A stretch of DNA of 64,000 bases from Arthrobacter sunyaminii (GTDB lineage Bacteria > Actinomycetota > Actinomycetes > Actinomycetales > Micrococcaceae): the NCBI RefSeq assembly GCF_018866305.1, contig NZ_CP076456.1, positions 248,001-312,000 of the forward strand, in the 5' to 3' direction. This document shows, piece after piece, positions 8,736 through 17,127 of the stretch. Each line of letters begins with the position of its first letter. Within the stretch, counting starts at the first letter, position 1. The notes below the pieces were generated by a model that was not told the DNA's origin, did no database searches, and was given only the letters and a program-made list of their open reading frames with translations. Position numbers and translations under genes: made by a program.

Positions 8736-10174
8736 CGGAGACGGCCAATCAATCACCGCAGCAGGAGGGCACCCCGCGCAGCCGGGGCCTCCACGACCTC
8801 TCCGCCGCCGAGCTCAGCAGCGCATATGCCGCCGGAACCCTGACCCCGGTGGAGGTGGCAGAAGCGGTCATCGAACGGATCCGGGAGCGGGAACCGGAGC
8901 TGAACGCGTTCTACCGGTTTGATCCGCAGGACGTTCTGCGCCAGGCGCAGGACAGCGCCGAACGGTGGCGGACGGGATCCTCCCGCAGCGCATACGACGG
9001 CGTGCCCTGCAGTATTAAGGAGAACATTTCCCGGGCCGGCATCCCCAAGCCGTCGGGAACGGCCCTGCCCGATCCGCCGGTGCCGGCCGGGAATGCGCCC
9101 GTCACGGACCGGCTGCTGGAAGCGGGGGTGGTGGTTCTCGGCTCCACCACCATGCCGGACTGGGGCATGCTCTCCTCCGGAGTGTCCAGCCTGCACGGGG
9201 TCTCGCGCAGCGCCTGGAATCCGGCCTGGACCACGGGAGGCTCCAGTGCCGGAGCCGGCAGTGCGGCGGCCGCCGGATACGGGCCGCTGCATGTGGGAAC
9301 CGACATCGGCGGATCCATCCGGCTGCCCGGAACCTGGCAGGGACTGGCCACGCTGAAGCCCAGCGCCGGGCTGGTCCCGCTCGACGCTCCGTACACCGGC
9401 CGGGCAGCAGGCCCGCTGGCCCGCACGGTGGCGGACGCCGCCGTCCTGATGGAGCTGGTGGCACGGCCTGACCCCCGGGACTACACCACCAGGCCGTTTC
9501 CACCCCAGCAGTGGAGCGCCGAACCGGCAGACCCGGCGCCGCTGCGCATTGCCCTGCAGCTGGACGCCGGCTGCGGAGAGGCACCCGACGCCGAGGTGCT
9601 GGCGGCGGTGCAGGCTGCCGCCGCCCTGTTTGAGCAGGCCGGAGCCGTGGTTGAAATCCTGGCTCCCTTCATCGACGAGGACATGCTGCACGGGCTCGAC
9701 GAATTCTGGCGGACCCGGTCCTACGCGGATCTGGAGGAACTGGAACCCGCGCACCGGGAGCTGGTCCTGGATTACATCGTCCGCTGGTGCTCCCGCGGCG
9801 CCGACGTCTCGGGCAGCCAGACCATCCGGAATTTCCACAGCATCGGACGGATGCAGCAGGCGACGGTGCTCGCCGTCGCACCTTACGACGTCGTCCTCTC
9901 ACCGGTGGCACCCATGGCGGCGTTCCCCGCTGAACAGCCCATGCCCCTGCCTGACCCCGAGCGGACCATGGGCCACATCGGATTCACCGTGCCGTACAAC
10001 ATGTCCGGCCATCCCGCTGCCACAGTGAACTGCGGATTCACGGCGAACGGCAGACCCATCGGTCTGCAGCTTGCCGGAGCTGTGGGCAACGATGCGGAGC
10101 TGCTGAGGGTTGCGGCCTGGTATGAAGCGGCGCGGCCGGTGTCTTCAACTCCGAACTGGACAGCCTTGGCCTGA
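8732..10174 (+). CDS. Amidase (amidase-signature family)
   Basis: This 480-residue enzyme has the full Ser-cisSer-Lys catalytic set: Lys in PCSIKENIS, cis-Ser in TTGGSSAGAGS, and nucleophile Ser in GTDIGGSIRLPG. The start is the ATG at 8732, overlapping the ATPase stop; longer upstream frames are antisense to or shifted from the transporter. No signal peptide is seen, so it should act in the cytoplasm. As last gene of the ABC operon it probably hydrolyses the imported amide or peptide-like substrate. The family is broad, and the substrate cannot be told from sequence. Confidence 0.92.
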   Translation: MTETANQSPQQEGTPRSRGLHDLSAAELSSAYAAGTLTPVEVAEAVIERIREREPELNAFYRFDPQDVLRQAQDSAERWRTGSSRSAYDGVPCSIKENISRAGIPKPSGTALPDPPVPAGNAPVTDRLLEAGVVVLGSTTMPDWGMLSSGVSSLHGVSRSAWNPAWTTGGSSAGAGSAAAAGYGPLHVGTDIGGSIRLPGTWQGLATLKPSAGLVPLDAPYTGRAAGPLARTVADAAVLMELVARPDPRDYTTRPFPPQQWSAEPADPAPLRIALQLDAGCGEAPDAEVLAAVQAAAALFEQAGAVVEILAPFIDEDMLHGLDEFWRTRSYADLEELEPAHRELVLDYIVRWCSRGADVSGSQTIRNFHSIGRMQQATVLAVAPYDVVLSPVAPMAAFPAEQPMPLPDPERTMGHIGFTVPYNMSGHPAATVNCGFTANGRPIGLQLAGAVGNDAELLRVAAWYEAARPVSSTPNWTALA

Positions 10175-10222
10175 TTCGGACGCAGCTCTGAACCAGGCCC
10201 GGAGCGAGCCCGGAATCAGGCC
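10168..10222. terminator. Inverted repeat spanning two convergent stop codons
   Basis: GGCCTGATTC (10168-10177) and its exact complement GAATCAGGCC (10213-10222) form a 10-bp stem. An internal GC-rich region around CCAGGCCCGG can extend the fold. Both convergent genes end in GCC-TGA, and each stop codon lies inside one arm. It probably acts as a bidirectional terminator, although no T-run follows. Confidence 0.5.
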
Positions 10223-10989
10223 GGAGGATCGAAGCGGCCGTCGACGGCGGTCCAGCCGCCGTCGACCGTCAGTACCGAGCCGGTGACGAAGGTAGAAGCG
10301 TCCGACGCCAGGTACACCACGGCGCCTGCCAGCTCTTCGGGCCGGGACCAGCGGCCCAGGGCGCTCTTCGCCGCGTAGGCTCCGTACCAGTCCGGATTGT
10401 CCTTGATCTGCGCGGTCAGCGGCGTCTCGACGACTCCCGGGGCGATGACGTTGACGCGCACACCCGCGGGACCGAACTCAGCCGCGGCGGTGCGTGCCAG
10501 CTGGACCAGGCCGGCCTTGCTGGCCGCGTAAACGCTCTGACCGGGCTCCACGACCGAGGCGCGGATCGAGGAGAACCCGATGATGCTTCCGCCTCCGTTG
10601 GCCGCCATCCGCGGTGCGAAAGCCTGCAGCAGCGAGAAAGAGGCGCGCAGGTTCAGGTTCATCACCCGGTCAAATTCCTCCAGGGTGTAGTCGGCAATCC
10701 GCTTGCGGACATTCGTGGCTGCCGTAAACACCAGGGCCGCGCAATCGGCGTACTGTTCAGCGGCCGCCTGAACGGCGTTCGGATCCAGCACATCGAGCAC
10801 CGCCGGTTCCCCGGCGGCGCCGATCAGGTCCGCCGTCGCTGCCGCGGAAGCCGCGTCCCGGTCCGCGCACACCACCTTGGCGCCATGGGCCGCCAGCGCC
10901 AGGGCGGACTCCCGGCCAATCCCGCTGCCGGCTCCCACCACCAGCACGCGCCGTCCGGCCAGGTCGAACAGTTCCGAGTAGTTCGTCAT
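10216..10989 (-). CDS. Short-chain dehydrogenase/reductase
   Basis: This 257-residue classical SDR has the cofactor motif VVGAGSGIGRE near the N-terminus, an acidic ADRD segment after strand 2, and the catalytic motif SVYAASKAGL with upstream Ser in GFSSIR. It ends with a typical SDR C-terminus (GSVLTVDGGWT). It lies 43 bp downstream of the aldehyde dehydrogenase gene on the same strand, so the two form an operon that could convert an alcohol to aldehyde to acid. Substrate unknown. Confidence 0.9.
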   Translation of the reverse strand: MTNYSELFDLAGRRVLVVGAGSGIGRESALALAAHGAKVVCADRDAASAAATADLIGAAGEPAVLDVLDPNAVQAAAEQYADCAALVFTAATNVRKRIADYTLEEFDRVMNLNLRASFSLLQAFAPRMAANGGGSIIGFSSIRASVVEPGQSVYAASKAGLVQLARTAAAEFGPAGVRVNVIAPGVVETPLTAQIKDNPDWYGAYAAKSALGRWSRPEELAGAVVYLASDASTFVTGSVLTVDGGWTAVDGRFDPPA

Positions 10990-11032
10990 CAGGGGTCCTA
11001 TCGCTGAGGGGAATGCTGGTGTGCGGCCGGGG

Positions 11033-12487
11033 TCAGGGGCGGATCATCGCCATGCGGGTGACCGTGAATTCCTCGATAGCGAACCGCGGCCCCTCCCTGC
11101 CGATTCCGGAGTCCTTCACGCCGCCGTAGGGCATGATGTCCGAGCGGAACCCCGGGATCTCATTGACCACCACGCCGCCGACGTCGAGCTGCTCAATGGC
11201 CTGGAAGGCGCGCTGAAGCGACGCGGTGTACACGGCGGCCTGCAGGCCGTACCGGGAATCGTTCACCGTGGCGATCGCTTCAGCCATCCCGGAAACGCGT
11301 TCCAGGCACACCACCGGTCCGAAGATCTCCTCGCTCCACACACTGCAGTCATGGGGTACACCGGCCAGGACTGTGGGGGCGATGCTCCGGCCCTCGGCGC
11401 CGCCGCCGGCAACCAGCCGTGCCCCGGCGGACACCGCCGCCTTGATCCACCCGAGGACCCGCTCCGCGGCCGCGGTGTTGATGAGCGGCGCCAGGCGGGT
11501 GGCTTCGTCGCGGGGATCGCCCACCACCACTTCGGGCAACCGGGCGAGCAGGCGCCGCTCGAACTCGTCAGCGATCGGCTCGGCCAGGACCACGCGCTGG
11601 ACCGAAATGCAGGCCTGCCCGTTGGCGTAGAAACCGCCGCGGATGACGGCGTCCACCGCATCGTCCAGGACAGCGTCTTCGGCAACAATCAGCCCGGTGT
11701 TGGAGCCCAGCTCAAGGACCGTTTTGCGCGGCGCGGCTGCTTTCGCGATCCGGTGGCCAACTGCGGCGGAACCGGTGAAGGAGACGACGGCGACCCTCGG
11801 ATCATCCACCAGCGCCGCACCGACGTCGGGCCCTCCGGTGACCAGCTGGACAGCAGCCGGCGTCACGCCGTGCTTGTGGAGGACTGTCCGGATGAGATGG
11901 ACGGCCCAGAGCGTGGTCAGCGGCGTATCGGGGGACGGTTTGATGATGACGGGGCAGCCGGCGGCGATCGCCGGGGCCAGCTTGTGGCTGGCCAGCAGCA
12001 GCGGATAGTTGAAGCCTGCAATGCCGACGACGACGCCGGCCGGCCGCCGGGTGAAGTAGCCGAGCATCCCTTCCCCCTGGGGCTGCAGATCCAGGGGAAC
12101 GGTTTCTCCGTGGATGCGTGCCGTCTCCTCTGCGGCGGCAGACCAGGTGGCGAGGGTGCGCTGGACTTCGGTGCGGCAGTCGACCAATGGCTTGCCGGTT
12201 TCCAGAACCAGCAGGTCGGCCATCGCCGTCGCTTCCCGGGAGAGCGCGTCATGGATGTCCATCAGCAGCGCCCGCCGGGTTCCAGTGCTCAGCTTGGCTG
12301 TCACCGCGAAGGCTGCGGCTGCTTCATCCAGGGCCTGCCCGGCATGCTCCACCGATGCCACCGGCGCCGAAGCCACCTCAGTGCCGTCATAGGGGAAGGA
12401 GATCACCGAGCTTTCCGGGCACGGAGCCCACTCATGGACTCCGGCTCCCAGAGGAAGTCCGTCGGGGTAGGGCGGCGCAAATATCAC
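11033..12487 (-). CDS. NAD(P)-dependent aldehyde dehydrogenase
   Basis: This 484-residue enzyme has ALDH hallmarks in order: substrate-channel segment AGFNYPLLLASHKL, cofactor loop VSFTGSAAVGHRIA, general base Glu in VLELGSNTG, catalytic Cys in NGQACISVQR, and EEIFGPVVCLE towards the end. The ELGSN variant and overall shape resemble the glyceraldehyde-3-phosphate/lactaldehyde/phosphonoacetaldehyde dehydrogenase branch. It is the first gene of an operon with the SDR. A GntR-type palindrome 56 bp upstream of its ATG links it to the regulator at 2599-3342. Confidence 0.92.
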   Translation of the reverse strand: MIFAPPYPDGLPLGAGVHEWAPCPESSVISFPYDGTEVASAPVASVEHAGQALDEAAAAFAVTAKLSTGTRRALLMDIHDALSREATAMADLLVLETGKPLVDCRTEVQRTLATWSAAAEETARIHGETVPLDLQPQGEGMLGYFTRRPAGVVVGIAGFNYPLLLASHKLAPAIAAGCPVIIKPSPDTPLTTLWAVHLIRTVLHKHGVTPAAVQLVTGGPDVGAALVDDPRVAVVSFTGSAAVGHRIAKAAAPRKTVLELGSNTGLIVAEDAVLDDAVDAVIRGGFYANGQACISVQRVVLAEPIADEFERRLLARLPEVVVGDPRDEATRLAPLINTAAAERVLGWIKAAVSAGARLVAGGGAEGRSIAPTVLAGVPHDCSVWSEEIFGPVVCLERVSGMAEAIATVNDSRYGLQAAVYTASLQRAFQAIEQLDVGGVVVNEIPGFRSDIMPYGGVKDSGIGREGPRFAIEEFTVTRMAMIRP

Positions 12488-12542
12488 GATGGCTCCCGTG
12501 CGTGGGGGACTTTTGCGGACAATCCAAGCGGTTCCAAGCTAA

Positions 12543-12555
12543 CTGGTCAGGCCAG
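12543..12555. promoter_or_regulatory. Second GntR/FadR-type operator palindrome
   Basis: CTGGTCAGGCCAG has arms CTGG/CCAG, and one more base on each side also pairs (ACTGG/CCAGT). It agrees with 3421-3433 at 11 of 13 positions (shared form CTGGTnAGnCCAG). It lies 56 bp before the aldehyde dehydrogenase ATG, a normal operator distance. This suggests joint control of both operons. Confidence 0.6.
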
Positions 12556-12642
12556 TACAGTGACGGTATCGGCCCGGAGGTTCGGGGTCAACGGTTTGAT
12601 AGGTTGTTCGACTACTGACCTGTAGATGGACGGAAGGACGTT

Positions 12643-12795
12643 ATGGCACCGGAAACAGCACTTCTTGTCATAGTCGCCGCGACAATCATCTTCCTGGTCG
12701 TGGTCGTGGTTCTCGTGCGCCGGTTCAGCAAGTCCAATGCCGGAAAGTACCCGCCGGCAACTAAGGGCAAGTGGTTTGAGGTCCGCCGCCGGTAG
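12643..12795 (+). CDS. Small single-pass membrane protein (50 aa)
   Basis: ATG at 12643 to TAG at 12793-12795 encodes 50 residues: a hydrophobic helix (residues 6-24, rich in Ile and Val), then a basic cytoplasmic-type tail with RRFSKSNAGKYPPATKGKW. A good ribosome-binding site, GGAAGGA, lies six bases upstream. It stands alone between the aldehyde dehydrogenase promoter region and telA. It is short enough to be missed by common length cut-offs. Family not recognised. Confidence 0.65.
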   Translation: MAPETALLVIVAATIIFLVVVVVLVRRFSKSNAGKYPPATKGKWFEVRRR

Positions 12796-13091
12796 GGAGA
12801 GCTCTGCCCGGGAGACCTGATCAAACAGCACCAGCTCGAACCTGAACAATGCAGGCCTCTCGAACTTCCATATGGATGCGTGGGATTTCCAGGTCATTGA
12901 ATCCGTCACCACTTACTCTTGAATTTCCTGAGTTTTCCGGAAGAATTCGCATGAATCACCTCAGGGCGCGCACGGTTTGGAATTACGGACAGCTGGTTCA
13001 TTCCGGACATCGGGATAAACAATTGCCCTGCCAGCGCAAACTACGGCAGCACAGCTAGACTGCAATCCTGCCGGAACCCCAAGGAGTAAAT
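12796..13091. other. Intergenic region upstream of telA-like gene
   Basis: This stretch of about 296 bp has lower GC than its surroundings (runs such as CTTGAATTTCCTGAGTTTTCC). I find no convincing gene, tRNA or terminator in it. A TAGACT hexamer near 13055 could be a -10 element for the telA-like gene but lacks a matching -35 at normal spacing. AAGGAG directly precedes the telA start. Confidence 0.4.
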
Positions 13092-14315
13092 ATGTCTAAC
13101 CCGCTCGACCTCAGCAATGCCCAATACTCAGAGGTGGAAAGCCCGCTGGTGTTGGAGCCGCCAAAGCCTGCGGTTGAGGTTACGGTTCACCGCCCTGAAA
13201 AGGTGGGCGGCATGATTCTCGTCGATGCCGAGGCCCAGGAGAAGCACGCCGCGACCGCTAAGAGTTTCCTTGATGACCTGCTGGCTACCCCGCTGCAAAG
13301 CCCTGAATTTCAGATGAAGCTGGCGCAGTTGACCCGTCTTGGTGAGGGCACCATGCAGCAGGCCAGCACTGCGTCCAACCGCATGCTGAAAAGGCCGGCA
13401 GCAGCGCTCGCCGCCACTGGGGATGACCCCGCATCGCGGACAGGTAAAAGCCTCGTAGAACTGCGGCAGATCGTGACGGAGCTGGACCCGAAGCGGCATG
13501 ATTTGACCGGAACGAAACGCATCCTGAGGTTCCTCCCCGGAGGCAGCGCCATCCAGCGGTACTTCATCAAGTATGAGTCCTCACAGGCGCAGCTCGATGC
13601 CATCACCAAAGCACTCAAGGGAGGGCAGGATGACCTGCGGCAGGACAACGCGGCCATCCAGACAGAGCGCGACGTCCTCTGGGAAGCAATGGGTCAACTC
13701 GCGAACTATGCGGTGCTCGCGAACCACCTAGGAGACGGTCTCGAGCAGCGAATCTCGGACCTTAGAAACCAGGGCAAAACGGATGATGCCGCCACATTGG
13801 AATCGGATGCGCTCTTCTACGTCCGCCAGCGGCACCAGGACCTTTTGACTCAGATGGCAGTATCCATCCAGGGCTATCTGGCCCTCGACGTGGTCAAGAA
13901 GAACAATTCGGAGCTGATTAAGGGTGTGGACCGGGCGCTCGGCACTACCCTGGCGGCCTTGCGGGTCGCTGTGATCGTTGCCCAAGCACTGGCGCAGCAA
14001 AAGATTGTGCTCGCCCAGATCGATGCCCTCAACTCGACCACCGCCGACATGATTGTCTCTACTTCAGAGCTCCTCCGCTCCCAGGGCACCGCCATTCATC
14101 AGAATGCCTCCAAGGCCACCATTGACCCCGCCAAGCTGCAACAGGCGTTCGACAACGTGTTCCAAGCCATGGACGAGGTCGACCGGTATAAGGCCGAAGC
14201 AGCCCAGTCCATGAAGCAGACGGTGCAGGTTCTTCAGGGACAGGTCAGCCGGGCCCAGCTGCAGCTGGAGCGCAGTCACGCCTCTGACGCCGCCACCCAA
14301 CCCTTGAAGGGATAG
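13092..14315 (+). CDS. telA: TelA/KlaA-family toxic anion resistance protein
   Basis: This 407-residue soluble, largely helical protein matches the TelA family in length and layout: an acidic proline-containing N-terminus, the segment RFLPGGSAIQRYFIKYESSQ around residue 150, and long coiled-coil-like stretches to the C-terminus (residues 165-400). AAGGAG precedes the ATG. The gene is followed after two bases by an XpaC-like membrane protein, a common pairing. Tellurite resistance is the historical label; the true cellular role is likely envelope stress. Confidence 0.85.
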   Translation: MSNPLDLSNAQYSEVESPLVLEPPKPAVEVTVHRPEKVGGMILVDAEAQEKHAATAKSFLDDLLATPLQSPEFQMKLAQLTRLGEGTMQQASTASNRMLKRPAAALAATGDDPASRTGKSLVELRQIVTELDPKRHDLTGTKRILRFLPGGSAIQRYFIKYESSQAQLDAITKALKGGQDDLRQDNAAIQTERDVLWEAMGQLANYAVLANHLGDGLEQRISDLRNQGKTDDAATLESDALFYVRQRHQDLLTQMAVSIQGYLALDVVKKNNSELIKGVDRALGTTLAALRVAVIVAQALAQQKIVLAQIDALNSTTADMIVSTSELLRSQGTAIHQNASKATIDPAKLQQAFDNVFQAMDEVDRYKAEAAQSMKQTVQVLQGQVSRAQLQLERSHASDAATQPLKG

Positions 14316-14317
14316 CG

Positions 14318-15133
14318 ATGTCACGTCTCACTCTGGGCAACGTCATCAAGGTCACGCTAGTTGTCCTGTTTTTTTACTTCATCGTTCTCCTCGTGCTCAT
14401 GATCGGAATACGCAGGAAGAATCCGAAAGTAATCCTGGAGGGTGCCATTTACGTTGCACTATTCATTGCAGCGTTCTCCATCCCCGGAGACAGCGCGCTC
14501 TCCACTGCGGCAGCCTTTATGGGTCTCGGGGCCATGGCCGTATCAGCCGTGCGGTCCTACATGCTTCGCGACCTGTGGCTGCACCGGCGAGACCGGGGGC
14601 GGCGGCAGCATGACGTCACGGTTCAGCAGGGTGCACCAAACTCACCAATGCCGGCTTACCAGCCCACCCCGGCGATGGCGCCGATTGTTCCGGCAACAGA
14701 CGATCTGTCATCCGCTTTGGCGTGGGTAGCCTCGCTCGCCAGGCAAAGCAAGAACCAGCTTCCTGCTGATGCGTACGTGACCGTCCTGGAAACATGCCAG
14801 ACGTTGGACGCAGTTATCGACGCGGAAACTCGGCAGCCCTCGGGGGATGCCCGGTTTGAATATGAGCTGGCGGCAGTGGTGCGGGAGTACCTGCCGGCCG
14901 TTCTCCGCGGCTACCTCGCCATTCCGCCAAGCATGGTGGGCAACCGGCAGCCCAATGGAAGAACCCCCAACCAGGAACTGGTCGAGCAACTGCAGCTCCT
15001 CTCGGGACAAGCCGATGCACTGCACGCCAACCGTCACAGCCACACGTCAGCTGAGCTGACGAGCACGGGCAACTTTCTCAGGGAGCGGTTTGGGCACCAT
15101 CAGCGCGGCGGCTTCGACTTCGGCGTTGAGTGA
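14318..15133 (+). CDS. Membrane protein with XpaC-like C-terminal domain
   Basis: This 271-residue protein has two or three N-terminal helices (residues about 8-28, 38-56 and 60-75) and a proline-rich linker near 100-125. A helical cytoplasmic domain follows, with segments DLSSALAWVASLARQ and YLPAVLRGYLAIPPSM. This domain and the position directly after telA match the XpaC pattern seen beside TelA proteins in many Gram-positive genomes. The start follows the telA stop by two bases, implying coupled expression. XpaC assignment is inferred from layout and context. Confidence 0.6.
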   Translation: MSRLTLGNVIKVTLVVLFFYFIVLLVLMIGIRRKNPKVILEGAIYVALFIAAFSIPGDSALSTAAAFMGLGAMAVSAVRSYMLRDLWLHRRDRGRRQHDVTVQQGAPNSPMPAYQPTPAMAPIVPATDDLSSALAWVASLARQSKNQLPADAYVTVLETCQTLDAVIDAETRQPSGDARFEYELAAVVREYLPAVLRGYLAIPPSMVGNRQPNGRTPNQELVEQLQLLSGQADALHANRHSHTSAELTSTGNFLRERFGHHQRGGFDFGVE

Positions 15134-15175
15134 GGCCAGACGCACTGGTTGCACTCTCGTTCAGGGAAGCCGCCG

Positions 15176-16555
15176 TCAGCTGAAGTCCGCCTTGCGGATC
15201 AGCCCGTGCACGCCCACGGTCCGGTCCACCACTTGGGAGACGGCGAAGTCCGCCGCAGCTGAGAGGTACGCGTAGGCGACGGCCCGGTCCATGCCCTTCT
15301 CCTGCTGTAGGAAGTCCAGGGCGTTGACCACGGCCCGCCGCATGGCCACATTCAGGTCGCTGCTGACCCCGCCGCCGCCCAGGCCGTCGGGGTCGGACAG
15401 CCCGATGGGAATCCATGCCTCCGCCGTTTCTCCGAACGGATACCGGTGCGCGAGTGCCGGGGCGTCACCAGCGCCGGGTTTGCAGACGGTCAGCCGGAAG
15501 GTGCCGCGCAGAGACCCTTCCATCGCGGTCAGGGCCACCTCGCCGTCGCCCATGCCCATGTGCGGATCGCCCACATAGAAGAGTGCGCCGTCGGCCTTCA
15601 CCGGCAAGTAGAAGGTGGACCCGGGACCGAGGTGGCGGATGTCGATGTTGCCGCCGCCGAGGGTGGGCGGCACCGAGTTGGCCTCCGGATCGGTCAGGCC
15701 GCTGCTTTCGGCGAAGGCCACGCCCATCATGCCCATGAACGGGCGCAGCGGAAAGCGCACCTTCATGTCACCGCTGGTCATCACACCCTTGCCGTCCTCG
15801 ATCGCGGTGAAAACGGAGACGTTGTGATAATCGGTCGGGATGCCGGACGCGCGGTTGTCCGTGGCGGCCGGCGGCATGACTTCGTCCAGCGTGATGCCGT
15901 CCGGCGCGGCCGGGCCCTTCTGCAGTGCCAGCGATCCCTTGCCGTGCCGGCTGGACACGACGCCGTACGGCACCCGGGGTACGGCAGCGAGGGTTTCGAT
16001 TTTGAGCACATCGCCGGGCTCGGCACCTTCCACCGCGACGGGGCCGGTCACCACATGCGGTCCGTCGGCATCAAAGTCCCGCGGCGTGCGGTTGTAGCCG
16101 GCGGCAATGTCGACGGCGTCCTGCAGCACGCCATTTTTCTCCACGCCGTGGCTGCCGAAGAAGGAGACCGGATCCCGTCCCTGGTCCTCCAGGATTCCTT
16201 CATGGGAGAGGGCATCGATGGTGATGGTCTGGCCGGATTTCATTCGCGCCACGGGCGTGGCATGCACGGTGGGAACGTAGCCCCACAGCACGTCGTCGGG
16301 GGTGGAAGCGAGATAGTGGTCACCGGGGATGTTCCCCGAGTGCGGCTGCAGGATTTCGCTTGGCTGTGCCTGAGACGGGTCCGGTGTGCCGGTACCCGGA
16401 GCTTCTGACACGGAAGGACTCTGGGCTGCCTGGGCAGTGCAACCGGTGGTGACGGCGAGGGCTCCAAGCCCGGCTGCGGCACCCAGGAATCCCCTGCGGC
16501 CCAGTCCCTTGGTCAGTACCTCGGCGGCCTCGCGTCCGATCAGCATTCTGTTCAT
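15176..16555 (-). CDS. Tat-exported acetamidase/formamidase-family lipoprotein
   Basis: This 459-residue protein begins with a twin-arginine signal (GRRGFLGAAAG) followed by a lipobox ending VTTGC, so it should be exported folded and lipid-anchored. The body matches the FmdA/AmdA family: LSHEGILEDQGRDPVSFFG, GDVLKIETLAAVP, and DPHMGMGDGEVALTAMEGS. Known members are mostly cytoplasmic enzymes that release ammonia from formamide or acetamide, so export is unusual. AGGAGG lies five bases before the ATG at 16555. It is monocistronic, with a divergent small gene on the left of its promoter. Confidence 0.85.
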   Translation of the reverse strand: MNRMLIGREAAEVLTKGLGRRGFLGAAAGLGALAVTTGCTAQAAQSPSVSEAPGTGTPDPSQAQPSEILQPHSGNIPGDHYLASTPDDVLWGYVPTVHATPVARMKSGQTITIDALSHEGILEDQGRDPVSFFGSHGVEKNGVLQDAVDIAAGYNRTPRDFDADGPHVVTGPVAVEGAEPGDVLKIETLAAVPRVPYGVVSSRHGKGSLALQKGPAAPDGITLDEVMPPAATDNRASGIPTDYHNVSVFTAIEDGKGVMTSGDMKVRFPLRPFMGMMGVAFAESSGLTDPEANSVPPTLGGGNIDIRHLGPGSTFYLPVKADGALFYVGDPHMGMGDGEVALTAMEGSLRGTFRLTVCKPGAGDAPALAHRYPFGETAEAWIPIGLSDPDGLGGGGVSSDLNVAMRRAVVNALDFLQQEKGMDRAVAYAYLSAAADFAVSQVVDRTVGVHGLIRKADFS

Positions 16556-16684
16556 CGTGTCCTCCTGTAGCTGTTGCCCTTCAAGGTAGACAGCTGGAGT
16601 TTCGGTGCTGTTTCCACCGGATGAACGCGCGATGCCGTGATCGTGTTGCTGGATGCCCCGGACCTCGCCCGTTAAGCTCCGTCC

Positions 16685-16882
16685 ATGGGGCCTAAACCAA
16701 ATCAGACACGCAAAAAGCAGCCCACCTGGGTGGTGCCGGTGGTTTACTGCCTGCTCATCATCGGTCTCGGATTATGGGTAAGTGTGGCCACGGGCGAGTG
16801 GATTGCGATGGTTTGCGCCGCCGGTCTGCTGGTGCTGCCGGTGCGCGGTTACAGCAGCCGGCGATCCACAGGATCAAAGTAG
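16685..16882 (+). CDS. Small two-helix membrane protein
   Basis: This 65-residue protein has a basic N-terminus (PKPNQTRKKQP), two hydrophobic helices (residues 15-34 and 40-52) and a short basic tail. There is no ribosome-binding site, but a TTAAGC hexamer ends just before TCCGTCC-ATG, which fits a leaderless actinobacterial transcript. It is followed by a strong hairpin at 16953-16989. Function unknown. Confidence 0.5.
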   Translation: MGPKPNQTRKKQPTWVVPVVYCLLIIGLGLWVSVATGEWIAMVCAAGLLVLPVRGYSSRRSTGSK

Positions 16883-16952
16883 GCCGGGGCATAGCGTTGA
16901 GCCGGGCCTGATGTGCGGCTGAACGCCGTGCGCGGCCCCTGCACTGAATTGA

Positions 16953-16989
16953 AAAAGCGGGCCATCCCGCATGGGGATGGCCCGCTTTT
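16953..16989. terminator. Bidirectional intrinsic terminator
   Basis: A perfect 16-bp stem (AAAAGCGGGCCATCCC at 16953-16968, complement at 16974-16989) with a 5-nt loop. The stem has A-runs on the left and T-runs on the right, so it can terminate both strands. It lies between the convergent genes ending at 16882 and 16999. Confidence 0.9.
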
Positions 16990-16998
16990 ACGTGTTCT

Positions 16999-17127
16999 CT
17001 ACTTCTGGTCGTCGTCTTTGTTGCCGTCCATTTTGTCTTTGACCTTGTCCTTGGCCTGATCAACCTGCTCCGGGTGATCCTTGGCCGCGTCCTTCGCCTT
17101 GTCTGCCATTCCGCCCAAATCAGCCAT
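16999..17127 (-). CDS. Small Lys/Asp-rich protein (MT0933-antitoxin/CsbD-like)
   Basis: This 42-residue, highly charged protein runs MADLGGMADKAKDAAKDHPE and continues with a repeating AKDKVKDKMDG pattern. AAGGAAAGG stands before the ATG at 17127. The repeating KDKAKD/EQVDQAKDK pattern resembles short actinobacterial proteins grouped as MT0933-type antitoxins, and also CsbD-like stress proteins. No toxin gene is adjacent. It ends just before a strong terminator. The family label is tentative; the gene itself is well supported by its ribosome-binding site and composition. Confidence 0.6.
   Translation of the reverse strand: MADLGGMADKAKDAAKDHPEQVDQAKDKVKDKMDGNKDDDQK

Noticed and set aside
11021..12625. 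Plus-strand frame of 534 codons opposite the aldehyde dehydrogenase
   Set aside because: High-GC third-position bias creates long antisense frames; the minus strand carries a complete aldehyde dehydrogenase with all catalytic residues.
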